From Protula sp. h YS-2021 (taxonomy: Eukaryota > Annelida > Polychaeta > Sabellida > Serpulidae): DNA of 64,000 bases. The notes beneath the pieces are model-generated. The model saw only the letters and a program-made list of their open reading frames with translations. It ran no database searches and had not been told where the DNA came from. Made by a program: the position numbers and the translations under genes. Numbering within the stretch: the first letter of the stretch is position 1; every line of letters begins with the position of its first letter. The stretch spans positions 25,627,702 to 25,691,701 of the forward strand of contig OX457026.1 of assembly GCA_949752745.1 (NCBI GenBank), read 5' to 3'. Below are positions 1 to 12,095 of the stretch, piece by piece.

Positions 1-1648
1 TTATAAAGAGGTACTTTGATTAACAATTAAAAAGAAGTAAAAATATTTCAAAGTCGATTATTTTCTTTCAAAGATAAATACACATTGACCTGTATTTTAC
101 AACAGTGGTACGAGACTGAAATTTCATCCCACAACAACAATGTGATTTACTCTTTAATACGAGATTTTCTTTTTAACTTTTATTAATTTTTGTTTCAGCT
201 TTGAATACGAAATTGAGGTCTCCACGACATCAATGATTTTATGCATCGTAGTCTTCGGAATAGATTTTGCATGCCAAAAGTTTTACTATGTCTCTTATTT
301 GGTATGGTATTTTTAGTGACAAAGATATTTAATATTTGAAACCTTTTCAAAGCCTTTGATTGTAAAGTGTCTCTTCATTTAATCCATGTAGCAATCGTCA
401 GAAATCAGTGTATACCGAGTATCAGTTATTCTTCAATTTTCGTGTTCATGGGTTCGATCTTTTGATTTCCATCTGTTTACTTCTTTATTTTTCATATTTC
501 CTAGTCAAAAAGTAGAATAAATTGATGCTATAGGTATGGAGCTTAACTCTGGAATTCAAAACAAATGAACAAAATGAACAAAGCAGTCACATTTATATGC
601 AAATAAGCAGGAAGATATGTATGCTTCCTAGTCTGTTTGTCAACTGTAAACTACTAACACAGTACTAGATTAGTTCGAGAGAAGGAGGACGAAAATTACT
701 AAATCCTGAAGAATAATTTATAAAATTTTTTGATCAGACTTATGACGTTTATTCTATTAATAGTACAGCATCTAAATAGCATGAACGTGTGTAAACTAAA
801 CAATGCAAATGAATTCTATTGTTTACGTTATTTAAAAAATTGAAGAGAGAAAAGAACTTTAGCAAAAGCAGAATCAAACATCTTTTAAAGATTAAGGGTT
901 ATGCTGAATATATTTATGAATGCAGAAAAACCATTGGCTTGAAATAGAGTTTCTAGACATTGAGGAGAACTGCGGATATATTCTTTTTAATTCGGATGGT
1001 TTAATAGGTTTTTGTAGATCTTAACGTTCAATGATTTTTCATTAATAATCAAATAATTGCTTAGATTTGCGAAGATCAGTAAATGAATTTGATTTCAGCA
1101 CACTCAGAATACTACAAACTTGAAAACTTTTATATTTCCTGAACAGGCGTTCTTTAGCACAAAGAACAAGGAAAACTAAATTGATGAAGTTACTGAATGC
1201 CTTTTAAAATTGCACTCTTAAGCTAATTATCAAAACAATTGTTTAATAGTTTGTATAAGCTCTATTATAGTTTTCGAGATGTACCTGGCACAGTTTCGTT
1301 CAACAAAAAAGTTCGCCGGATATTTTATATAATTATCTTATTTTTAAATCTCAATGAAATGTTCATAAACAGAATTTTTCATATGCTTAATTTTATAGGT
1401 GCAAGCGTTTATTTTGGAAATTAGTTTATAAATACTAACGTTTTTATATGATTTTCTTCTGATGTGCAAGATATTGCTCACAAAATAAACCAGACGTATA
1501 AATGCTTAGCTCCATGCATTTGTTCATGTTTCTCTTTTTAGCAATCCGTATATGTGCAACCTGGCAATCACGTCACATTTCGTTGCACGTGTCTCGGCAT
1601 AAAAGGTTTTATAGCTTCGATCGAATAGAAAACAAAGTATTGTTCTGT

Positions 1649-4356
1649 TTAGGCTTGGTACATAATCAGGTACTCAGGATAGGCCTGTGTATCAGTAAAT
1701 ACGATCCACATTGTCGAATTTTCCATATTGTCGACTACCGAGTCAAATTTTATGACTGGGTTATTTAGATCCTTTGGGGGAGCTGTGGGAATTCCCCTGC
1801 TGCCCTGCGAAAATTCGCTACTCAAAACACTGCACAGATACATGTCATGAAAACCTGCTCCATCTGGCTTGGCATAGCTATGGGAATATCCTGCATACTT
1901 GGAAAAGTAGGTACCGAATCCATACGCGTTTGCTAAAATAAGACAACAGACATCAATTTTAGTTAACAGAGTCAGAACTTGGTTGATGTGCACCGTGCAG
2001 ATGCTGGGCCTTATAAATAAAAAATATATTGACATCTGGTGAGGTGGTTTTATTTAAATTTGTAAGACAGTATTTTATAGTGCATTGGATAAACAGCTTT
2101 GGAATAATATTACAAGCTCGTTCCTCACTTAAATATGGGCCAGATGTGAAGCCATCAGACCTTGATATTGGTACATTATATATGCACGTCTTTGCAATAG
2201 CTAAGTGCATGTAATATTTCATCAATTAGTAATTGTGAATGTGTGAGTAAGGTGCTGTTGTCAACAGCATTGTCTGGCTGTAACAGTTAGTGACAGCTAC
2301 AATAGAGAAGAATAATTGATGTGTCATTGTACACTTGAAAAATCAAAGGAAATTTGTATCTATAGCTACATGTAAAGCGGTGTTGGCAGACATTATAATT
2401 GCCATGTAAAAGATATACATATAGTAACGATAATAATAATAATAATATAATAATAATAATAATAATAATAAAAGCAATAATAATAACAATAATAATAACA
2501 AGAAGAATAATAATAAGAATAATAACAAGAAGATAATTTTGTCAACTGTTCTTCGAAACTATTACCAGCTTGTTAAATCGCATATACTTCTGCAAATTTT
2601 AGACCAGACGACATACAAACACGGTTGGTATATTTTCTTTGGCCAAAGGGTTTTGCGTAACCGTGTTTGTGCCTGTCTGTCAGTCTGTCTATGTTTGGGG
2701 TAGAGAGTTTTTAAATTTGTAAATAATAATCAACCTAGGCTTTGAATTGAACAGTATGCATGGATTTCCCTTACGCTGTTATCTACTGTTTTGTTTTTCT
2801 GATGGTAAAAGGTATTAACAAAATGCGAATTTTTATTTAATAGTTGTAAAGTTTTTCAAATGGAATTTTCGAAATATTACCTTTTATTGAAGTATATTGA
2901 TCAAACATGGCATTGCTTATCAGTTTCTCCTTCACCTCAAAATTGAAAATTCTAAGGTACTACATATTCCTGGATTCTAAACTTAATGTGAATGCTTTAC
3001 TATTAAAGATAAATTAAATAAAGTATTTTCACCATTTTTTTCACAGAACATTCTGTTGAATCCATTCCCATTAATTTCGTTAATTGATTCAACATCTGTT
3101 CCATGCCACAGCTTCCTCTCCACTACGACATCATTTGGAACAGTTCTCTCAACTTCATACTTGTGCATCATGTATCTCTTATATAGTGAAGGATTTTGGA
3201 TACGCTTTATCTAAAAATTAAAATAGTGATGACATACTGCTTTTCAATCGCGGAAAGCTTTAGAACTAAAAAGAGAATTTTCTAAATTTAATAGATTTAA
3301 AGCAATTTAATAATCGTTTTATGAAAACATATTTAGACTATCGTCTATTGATGCATTTTACATGAGGTTAATAGATAATCATTAAAGTGCATGAAAATAG
3401 TTACATGCTTCATTTTTCCAAGTCTTAAAATATGTACATTAAGTTTACGTTTTATCAGCCCTTAACCTCAACGTCGGTTCAAATGGGCTAAAAATGTCAC
3501 AAAGGGTCTCAAAATGTTAGACTAGGGCTTCGAACTCACTGACGCAAAACCTGTTAATGTTTCGTTAGCTTTTAGCCACGGCTAAGTAAGTTTATCTTTG
3601 AAACGGCATTATATAGGTATGCAATGCAAGGGTGTAAATGGTGAAACTGACTATTAGATGATTCAGCTTAAAACATGACTTTAAAGTGCACTCTTTCTGC
3701 ATTAGTTTATATTTTAGTAAAACATGTGTGCAAAACCGTAAAAAACATGATACCATCAACACCCTGGTGAAGGAATTGCAAGAGTTGGCTGAGTTTTCAT
3801 TTAATGGTACTTCTTTATATTTTTCGTCTGTCCCTATTGTGCTTCATTCTTTTGGTAATTGTACGCTTCCTAAAATGGGACAATATCACATCAAACTGAC
3901 TCATCATGCATTTATTTCTTATGTGTGCATAAATATGAATTAAAAGTAAAGATGTTTTTACTTAGTGTTTGAGATGCAACAAGCAAAAAGTATTAATTTA
4001 CTTTTTTTATTAAATTGCTCACAAGTCAGTCACTGAGTCCTGGTTGACAGATCACAATTAACGTATTTCGTGTGTTTTTTCGCCATTGTGTTTAAAACAG
4101 GAAAAAAAACAGAAAGAAAAAAATATTATTATTTACGAGGTGCATGCCTTCTTACTTTTCTACAAGTTGTGGCTTCATCGAGATTGTACTCAGTCATATT
4201 GTTGAAATTAATTTCAAAGCATTGCTGTTTGCCATTAACATCTTCAGTCCACTGAACTACTCCATGTTTGTTAGTGTATGCTTGCTCAATGCTCCAACTA
4301 ATGTCACATGGATAGTTATCAAAAGTTCCATTATCGTCTTCAAACTGCCACTTTAC
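1649..4356 (-). pseudogene. 3'-partial duplicate of the PARP14-like gene (WWE and catalytic exons), broken
   Basis: Four exons match the 3' end of the main gene in the same order and strand: WWE (4137-4356, intact), a first catalytic exon (about 3789-3869, broken), WHGTD exon (3033-3210, intact) and last exon (1649-1932, intact, H-Y-M type). In the broken exon the tryptophan codon of PHEWST is TGA at 3844-3846. Roughly 245 bases present in the main gene (about 32893-33137), including the donor site, are missing at about 3788. No RRM, KH or macro exons occur upstream. Either this is a dead duplicate, or a shorter transcript could skip the broken exon, which would cost the N-terminal part of the catalytic fold. 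Confidence 0.85.
2430..2535. repeat. AAT-type microsatellite in pseudogene intron
   Basis: An impure run of AAT with AAG and AAC interruptions. It sits at the same intron position as the AAT run at 31494-31590 in the main gene, so it predates the duplication. Confidence 0.85.
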
Positions 4357-4711
4357 CTTATAAAAAGATATATCATCCTTTCTTATTTTATCTTATTTTC
4401 CTATTTGTAACGTTATGAATACACTCTTGCAGTGTTTAGTCACCTAAAATGTTGCTCAGTCACTCATTATATTGACACTCATGTATTGTACTTATGCAGT
4501 TCGGGAAACAGATATATATTTATTAACCTGCGGTTCTTGTGCACATGTTTCACATAGCAGTTCCCGATACTTGTGCAAATTCAAGAGTACTTGTTGGTAT
4601 ATATTTATATATTGGCTTAATTTATTGCTAGTTTGGAGAATGTTAAATTTTCTAAAAAAAAAAGCAAATATAATTATTTGATTCTTTTTGACTCCCGAAG
4701 TGTGCAATACT

Positions 4712-4716
4712 CTATT

Positions 4717-4770
<54 letters not shown>

Positions 4771-4772
4771 TG
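4712..4772. repeat. ATT microsatellite
   Basis: Nearly pure ATT repeat close to the outer border of the left duplicated segment. The right copy has no comparable run at the matching place. Confidence 0.85.
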
Positions 4773-4820
4773 TTATATTTGTTGATGTATCAGTGTAATG
4801 AGATCTTTCCTGTAAGCGAG

Positions 4821-7800
4821 AAACCGGTGTCTAATGTTAGATTTTAAGCGGCATTCAAGTGCTCATTATTTTTCATTTGGTTCCCCAACATTTGGAAAGT
4901 GTTAATGTCTGTTAAGTTTTTTTCTTACACGCAAAGAGTATTTTCTCCGTCCACACGTGATACGAACATATCGTAAACAGACGTCGATAGGGCGCCGTCT
5001 GGTGGCGGTTTTGAATAGCGCCAGGGGCCTTTTCGCAGTTTTTCCAAGCAATGGAACGATGCAACAGGCACACGTTGTTACAAAAACAGCCTACCTCTGA
5101 GGAGATCTATCTGTTATGTATCGACACAAAGTGGATGGATATTATAAAGAAGTTCCTGCTTAATTGTTAGTACTCTTTTCGCAGAATCCGTGGTGGGTCT
5201 TGGGGAGTAAAAAGGTGCTATACACAAAAGACTGAACTGCCGTAGAGGATGGCTATTGGACAACAGCGATGGGCATAGGGAGGAAGCCATACAGCGGGGA
5301 CACCACAGAGAGTCCTGTTTATGACCAGATTTCTTGTGTTTGTTTATGACTTTTGTTAGCTTCTTTGTGATTGGCTCGTATGCTTTTGTAAAATAGCAGC
5401 ACGTTTTGTGGACATTTGCTATGTGTTCTAGAAAATTCCAGTTTTTAAAAGCATCTTTCGATATAAAAGGGATTGAAATAAAATTAACATTAGGATTTAT
5501 GATAAAAATCAAAAACTCTTATAAAAATTGTGAAGAATAGGTGTTTAGTAACAGGAGTATAGAAAATATTTCTTTTAATGCTATTTATGGTAGTCCGATA
5601 GCAGATTTGTTCACTGTGATTTCTTATTCGTATTTGAATGTGTTGCCAAGTTGCCGATGTATTTTGTGTACCCGTCAAGTCATTGCCAGAAGCCCTCCGC
5701 GATTGACCCCCCCCCCCCCCCCCACCACCACCACTCACGATATCACACAGCAAGTTCTTCTTGGTCAAGTCTGCAAATACCGCAGTGTCACTGACTTCGA
5801 TACTAAAACATGCCAGTTCAAGCTTTAATGAAATCCCTGCACAGTCCCAACACCACGTGTGAGTGGCCGCCCGCGAGAGTATACCGTATAGAGATAACCC
5901 GTTTAGGTATGAACCCTGGAAAATTGAACCGCACTAACCTCCAACGCCCTGCACTGTTCTTGCGACTGTGATATGCACAAGTTTTGGTTGATTACTTTTT
6001 TTTATTACTGCCATCTACGTGTTCTAGAGTCGATATCTTTGTTTGGTTGCAGTTTGTTTTCTCTAAATGTTGCAAAAATACACACCGAGACGGCCTTTAT
6101 ACAAATTAGGCGTTAGTACAAATTACCGTAATACGTAATACTCCAGCGCGCGTATAAAACGCAGTAATGTATGTGCGCACTACCGTAAAACGTGATACTG
6201 TAGCGTGCATAAAATTAATACGTACTGTTGTGATAACGTAATACATAACACTGTAAAGCACGTGTTATTATTGATGTAGGTGTGTCGTCGGGGGTGCCGT
6301 TACGGGAATGTTTAGGTCTTCTGGCAAATATCAGTCACTTAATCGTAAAACGTCATTATCGTGTAATATGCGGGAACTGCAGGGGGGTCGTAATTTATTT
6401 GTTATTTCATATTTTTATATTATATATGGCTAGATGTGTATTTAATATAGTATTTAGCTGTTAAATAACAGTAGTTTCGTATCTAATTTATATATTAGTA
6501 TTCTTCTGTGCAGTAATCAAATACAAGGTCAGGATACTTTGTTCTTGTGAGTGCGTACATCAGAATACAATAATACGCTAATATTTTCCAAATTATTCCG
6601 CTTGGCCGCACTAATAAAACAAACACAAGGTTTGATCAATGACCATCTATATTTGGCTTCTTGAAACATTCCATAAAATAGCTATATAAATTTCATGGTA
6701 TACGTGAGTGTTAGATGTGTATTGTACAGATTGTGTGATTTCGATAATGAGAGCTTATTTGAATTTGGCTTTGAGCGGCGGATTTCCTGTTTATTCTTTT
6801 TTCTCTTTTCTTTCTTTGCATTCGCTGTATGTAAGCATCAGTTTTAAGCTTTATAAGATCTGTACCTTGAAAATACTTAATATATATTTCTTTGGTCGTA
6901 TGTGTTCGCTACGTTTTGTATGGACGTTTCTGTGAGTTAAAAGTGTTAGTGTGTATCGTGCACATTTTATGCCGCATGGCCGCCTGGGACATTTGTTCTG
7001 CTTGAGCTCTTTTCTATTTCACGCAAGAGCCGCGAAGAAGTAGATTCTATTGACGAGCTCTGTACTCTGTCGAATGCCGTTTCGATTTGAATAAGCCTAC
7101 AAAATTCGTTTGATGGTGTTAAAAATACGTTTGGTTGTAAAAAAAAAGAAAAGAGACTCTTTGTCAAAAAGTGAAAACGGCATTTGATGTGCAGTCGCTT
7201 CTAGCACAATGATGTTCGTAAACGATGTAACTTGCTTGTTTGTTTTTGGATATATACTGGCGAAGCTACTGAAAACATAGACACACTGTTGCTGTGTAGT
7301 TTTTTCCCAGCACAAATGTGCTTACTGTTTAGCTATTCGGCATGTAGTGACGCGGTTGTTGTGAGGCTCAGACAGACCTAGGGACACAATTGCTGTGTTG
7401 CTTATCAGTATATAGTCTGATGGCTAATACCTCGCTCCTCAACACACAGTAACACGGTTGCTGTGTAGCATATTATCATATAGCCACATGGCTGCTGTAG
7501 GCACAAAAAATAACAAAAAGCACAAAATTGTGAATGCTGAAAGAGGACCAATTCATTCAACTTCGTTGCATATCAGCATTCTTGTATTTAAACAATGCAA
7601 AATTTTACGAAGGTTTTTTTTTAAATAAAAACATATATCTTGTTTGTTAGATTAAAGTTGATTGGCTAGTGGAATTTACTGAAAAAACGCACTTGTTTGC
7701 ACGGATGATTACAAATATGGACGCAAAACAAAACTGCACCTAAATTATTGCGAGAAAGCTTTACAGTAGTATTGATACGAACTCATATGCAATCCTATAT

Positions 7801-8900
7801 GGTCTTTGTTGAAAAAAGGTATCTCTCTCTTCAAATGAGCAATATTTGGTCTTCAGACACGGCCGAACGACACTTCAGCATTAGGTGTGAATGAACTCTT
7901 TGTTTGTTCTTTGTTTTTTCTTTATATATATATTTATATATAAATATAAATTTCCCAAGAATACTGAAACCCAAGATAAAGATTAGGGTCGATGGCGTGG
8001 TATCATTGGAGAAGCATTGCTCTGTGAAATAATTTACAGTCAGCATATATCGATTATAACGAATTAAGGTATAAAGATGATTGGACATCAAAAACTGTTT
8101 GCCGCGCCATATGCGTGCGTAGTGGTGTGGTTATAAGGTTCGGTCCGAATGGTGTGGTTATATGATTCAGTCCCATCGTTTCGGTCATTCTTTTGTGTGT
8201 GCGCTTCACGAGGGGTGTGGGTATAAAGAGTATTTGTTTATTCTTGCCATTGTGTGTCGTAGAATTTTGCAGTTTTAACGATTTTTTGATAAAAAACATT
8301 GTGATTGGGTGAAGTGGGTGGGGGTGGAGGCGGTACAGGCGTATAGATAATGCATTCTACCATCGAGTCGGTGTTGCTCAACTATTCATTTTGTAAACAT
8401 TTTGTACATAATCTATGCTTTGTAATGCCTATATACAAATATGCAACGGTCTAGCATTCGTTTTGAATGCTCGCCTGCTAGTGCGATGCAAGTTCTCGGT
8501 ATAAATAATAATACGATATTTCAGTATCTTGCTATTGTATAAAAACACTTCTTGTGTATCTGGGTAATCTTAACGCATTGTTTAACAAACCAAATATATT
8601 TAAAAAAAACGCTTGTATGTCGGTCAGTCAGTATTAAGTTGGTCTTTTAATGCCGATGTCAGCTGCCAAGTTCTAACTTTCCTTCGTACCTCTTTGTTAT
8701 TCTTACAAGCTTAGGCAAATCAGCGCTCCCATTTCAATGAGCGATGATGTTTTCTTTGGGACACGTAACTAAAAGAGCTGCAACTTTACGGGCGTAGTGT
8801 CAGTGATTAACGTTTGTAAGTCAATATAATTTAGCTCTAGAGTAACGTATAATTAAGAGAAAAACATACTGAGTAAGACGCGTGGCAGGTTTTTTTTACT
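4821..8900. other. Stretch without a recognisable gene
   Basis: No open frame here has a recognisable domain or convincing splice context. Visible features are a C run followed by CCA repeats at 5706-5732, loose repeats built on TACCGTAATAC/GATAACGTAATAC at about 6120-6260, and loose repeats built on ACAC(G/A)(G/A)TTGCTGTGTAGC at about 7270-7500. The 132-residue minus-strand frame at 5114-5512 matches nothing I know. Confidence 0.6.
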
Positions 8901-8944
8901 GTTTACGTGTTTCTTGCAAGAAATCGAAAAGTTCGAGCCTCTTG

Positions 8945-10127
8945 TACAGTCTGCTCCCGAAGTAACGCCATTCAAAGTAACGCCAAACTCCCGCGAACGC
9001 CAGAAACTCCCCGGTCCCTTTTTTCCTTATATAATACTTCCGAAGCACCACCAAATTCGCCTAACGCCATTCGCCACGCATTGTGTGGTCCCAAAATGCA
9101 TTTTTATTGCATTTTACTCCCTTTGTACTACCATGCATTTTGCTCGGGGGAAAATTTTGCTTGTCTGATAATCGATTGCATCAAATATTCAAATGCTTTT
9201 ATTGCGATGGAGTGCACACCTGACTAGTAGGGATTACAGTACAGTGCTTACATTAGCATAAAGGTTCGTATACAGGATTTTATCAAAGACAACGGTGGAA
9301 GCATCCCGGGGTGCTTATCCCAAACACTTATTTTCTTTAGGGGTTATTGTAATATCGGATAAAAATTCAAACTTACTATAAGTAGGGATAGGTTGTTTGA
9401 CTTTTGTTTCATATGTCAATCTTTTCACGATGGAACAGAAAAGAAAGCGATTTCAATTTGATTACGAAAAAAGGTGCAAATTTTGGAATATGCAGAAAAA
9501 AACTAGTAAAACGCATCAAGAAATAGCAAATCATTTTTCTTTACTATGGGATAGTGAAATAAAACGCAGGACAGTTGGTGACATAGTGAATAAAAAGGGC
9601 AACTGGCTCTCTAACGGAAAAACTTGCTCTCCGTCTATAAAAAAGTTGCGATTGGCGACTTTTTCTTTGGCTCTCAAACACAAGAGCAAAAAATATGCCT
9701 ATAACTGATGAAATTTGGACGGAAAAACCAAAACGATTTCGCACTGAACTTTCGATTACAGATTTTCTGTACTCAAATGGCTGGCTCCAGAGGTTTAAAA
9801 GTCGATTTGGAATAGCAAACCGCGTAATAAGTGGAGAGGGCGCCAAATAACGACGATTAATTCACAACACCTTTGATAAGCGATCAAAGCGACCTGCGTA
9901 CTCTGATCGATCAGGTCGCAAACCGATATGGTATCGAACAAGACTCAATTTTGTGTGCTGAAGAATTCATCATTGCCGAAGAAGGGGTGGATACATTTCA
10001 GGATATGACAGATGAAGATATTTTGACAAATGTGCGTGGGGAGGATACATCCGAAACCGAATGTGACGCCAATGACGACAACACAGAATTGCCTGCAGAT
10101 AAACCTCCAACTGCTTTCGAAGCGTGA
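8945..10127 (+). mobile_element. Tigger/pogo-like transposon relic lacking its DDE core
   Basis: Transposase pieces lie in three frames. From 9430 they read MEQKRKRFQFDYEKRCKFW then KTHQEIANHFSLLWD (CENP-B/psq-type HTH). About 9689-9845 gives NGWLQRFKSRFGIANRVIS and GEGA (second HTH, ending at the usual GE(S/A)A). 9873-10127 gives LRTLIDQVANRYGI and DMTDEDILTNVRGED, the acidic C terminus. The DDE nuclease that should lie between the second and third pieces is missing, leaving under 40 bases. A possible end lies near 8945 (ACAGTCTGCTCCCGAAG). Confidence 0.75.
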
Positions 10128-10149
10128 AAAGTAGTAGGAAAACGACAGT

Positions 10150-10290
10150 TCTGGAACACCCCCCTCCCCCTCCCCCCCCAGGGATCGACTGTCAGAGGTG
10201 AGGACCCCCCCAGTGGACGACTGTCAGAGGTGAGGACCCCCCTAGGGGTCGACTGTCAGCGATGAGGACCCCCCCCCGGGCTGAGAAAAT
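10150..10290. repeat. C-rich short tandem repeat
   Basis: About three copies of a unit of roughly 37 bases, reading GACTGTCAGAGGTGAGGACC followed by a C run. They lie between the Tigger relic and another tandem repeat. The opposite strand carries several G runs of six or more. Confidence 0.75.
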
Positions 10291-10362
10291 TTTGTGATTT
10301 CAGCATAGTTATCCGTTTCAGACGATTCTGAACAACTTCGGTTTTGAGGACCCCCCCCCTCT

Positions 10363-10745
10363 TACTTAAAATTGCGATAACTTTCGTTATAGTTGACCGA
10401 TTTGTATCAAAATTTCACTGTTTGATTCAGTTTTATGTAAACTTTTGTTATAAAGTAATCATAGGCTAGTTGCGCAGCTGGCTGTATGCATATTTATAGC
10501 ATGTAGCCATTTAAATTAAAACTGGGATAACTTTTGTTATACTTGACCGATTTACCTGAAAATTTCGCTGTTTGATTCAGTTTTCTATCTAGTTTTGACA
10601 TAGTCATGGGCTATTTGCACAGCTGGCTGTATGCATATTTATAGCATGTAGCCATTTTAACTTAAAACTGGGATAACTTTTGTTATACTTGACCGATTTA
10701 CATGAAAATTTCACCATTTTGTTCAGTTATTTCTTGTGTTATTTC
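10363..10745. repeat. Tandem repeat of about 147-150 bp, 2.5 copies
   Basis: The block (A)CTGGGATAACTTTTGTTATA followed by CTTGACCGATTT recurs at about 10371, 10521 and 10668. It includes GCACAGCTGGCTGTATGCAT. The repeat ends about 115 bases before the long inverted-repeat cassette starts. Confidence 0.8.
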
Positions 10746-11539
10746 GCGGATGAATACCATTTTGGCTTGACCGCTAGATGTCTCTGCTGTACAGCTCTAC
10801 AATTGTATGTGAGACATTCTGCTGAGTCAGCAATTTTAACGAGTTTGAACAAGTTACACACCATATTTTGATTGCATCGAAGTAGTATAAAAGCAGACCT
10901 TTTTGTTCTGCTTGGAAAAACTTGGACAAACTTTTAGTTTTTGGTTTTTATGACTCTATGACATTATGTGACAACATGTGACTGTGACATTATGTAATCT
11001 ATGACATTATGTGACTCTCTGTGACTTTTTTTAAACATAATAGCCATATTTCTATGTCTATTTTCACTATTATTATTATGCTAATATTTAATTAGTCATA
11101 TTTCAATGGTTTTATTACAATAACCACACGCACACACAGCATAGGAATAAGTACATGAAAGGTCTCAGAGTGTGGGGAAACCAATCAATAAATTTCAGAG
11201 TGCACTCGTTCAGAGCGTGGGAACGATCAATAATTTGAGAAGGAATGGGACTTTCCCTACGTTAAGTCCAATGTTATGTTTTATGTTATAGTAGTTGGAA
11301 AATGGTGCAAACTTTAGCAAATGTAGTTTTTGACAACATATGATATATAAAATAAGTTTTAGCATTTTACCATGGTACTTATTCAAATATTCTAAAGTTA
11401 TAGTGGTGCAGAAATGGTGGTTCTAGACCAACTTTAACAAATTTAGTTTTTCACGTTTCAAACAATTCTACCACTTGGTTGGTGGGTTGATTGTTGGAAA
11501 ATGGGAAGTGAAAATGTGGATAGTTATGTAGGAAAACTG

Positions 11540-11655
11540 CGCCCATTCAAACATGTGTTCGAATGGCAAGCCCATTTAAAAGACGTGTTCGAATGGCAAG
11601 CCCATTTAAAAGACGTGTTCGAATGGCAAGCCCATTCAAAACACGTGTTCGAATA
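11540..11655. repeat. 30-base tandem repeat in left arm
   Basis: Unit GTTCGAATGGCAAGCCCATT followed by (T/C)AAA(A/C)(G/C)AC. About four copies here and about three on the right arm (14408-14493). The copy numbers differ between arms that otherwise match. Confidence 0.85.
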
Positions 11656-11685
11656 ATTTTTGGAAGATATCAGGTCGTGGTATTG

Positions 11686-11865
11686 TTCAACAAATTGTTC
11701 AACATGTTCAACATGTTCAACAAATTGTTCAACATGTTCAACATGTTCAACATGTTGTTCAACATGTTCAACATGTTGTTCAACATGTTCAACATGTTGT
11801 TCAACATGTTCAACATGTTGTTGTTCAACAAGTTTTTCAACATGTTCAACATTTTGTTGTTCAAC
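11686..11865. repeat. AACATGTT palindromic array, left arm
   Basis: Alternating 9- and 12-base units of the form (TTG)TTCAACATG. Each unit contains the perfect 8-base palindrome AACATGTT. The array lies directly upstream of the TATA box at 11875. Because the unit length is a multiple of three, long meaningless open frames run through it on both strands. Confidence 0.9.
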
Positions 11866-11874
11866 AAGTTGTTG

Positions 11875-11995
11875 TATATAAAGCTATGTTTAAAGACTTT
11901 CTCATCATTTGAATAGTGTAGGTTGAACCGAAAGGATGTATCAATGCAACATTTGTTCAAAATCTTACAACTGGCTACAAAGACAAACGTGGTAA
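11875..11995 (+). pseudogene. Truncated 5' copy of the zinc-finger gene inside the left arm
   Basis: A TATA box (TATATAAAG, 11875-11883) is followed by the same leader as the right arm, then ATG at 11936 and MYQCNICSKSYNW as in the full gene. After codon 13 the frame diverges (LQRQTW) and stops at TAA 11993-11995. The two cysteines of the first finger are present but its histidines are not. This is a fossil start created when the arm was copied, or the remains of a second full copy. Confidence 0.8.
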
Positions 11996-12033
11996 AGTTA
12001 TTTCTAAACATATTAAGTCAACTCACTATAAAG

Positions 12034-12041
12034 TATAAAAG
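12034..12041 (+). promoter_or_regulatory. TATA box of the PC4-like gene
   Basis: TATAAAAG, 62 bases upstream of the chosen ATG (12096). It predicts transcription start near 12062-12070 and a leader of about 30 bases. It lies inside the unique region, just past the left arm, and is separate from the TATA box within the arm. Confidence 0.7.
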
Positions 12042-12095
12042 GCAGCCGCCCTCAGACCTAACACACATTCTGTATCAAGATACTGAAGTGTGAAC

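Larger units (their letters stand above)
190..4820. repeat. Segmental duplication, left copy
   Basis: This stretch aligns with 22716-34100 in the same orientation, including introns, the last exon's downstream flank and an AAT microsatellite at the same intron position. The alignment begins near 190 (facing about 22725) and fades past 4800 (facing about 34120). The right copy is longer because it received a 6.3-kb insertion at about 25090-31390. The duplication is therefore a tandem, direct copy of the gene's 3' end, not a processed copy. Confidence 0.82.
10861..11982 (+). repeat. Left terminal inverted repeat
   Basis: Aligns, reverse-complemented, with 13906-15170. In order it contains a GTGACATTATGT-rich zone (about 10945-11030), a unique zone, three to four copies of a 30-base unit (GTTCGAATGGCAAGCCCATT..., about 11540-11655), the palindromic CATG array (about 11686-11860), a TATA box and the first codons of the zinc-finger gene. 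Similarity stops just after ACAACTGG near 11975-11982. Confidence 0.88.
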
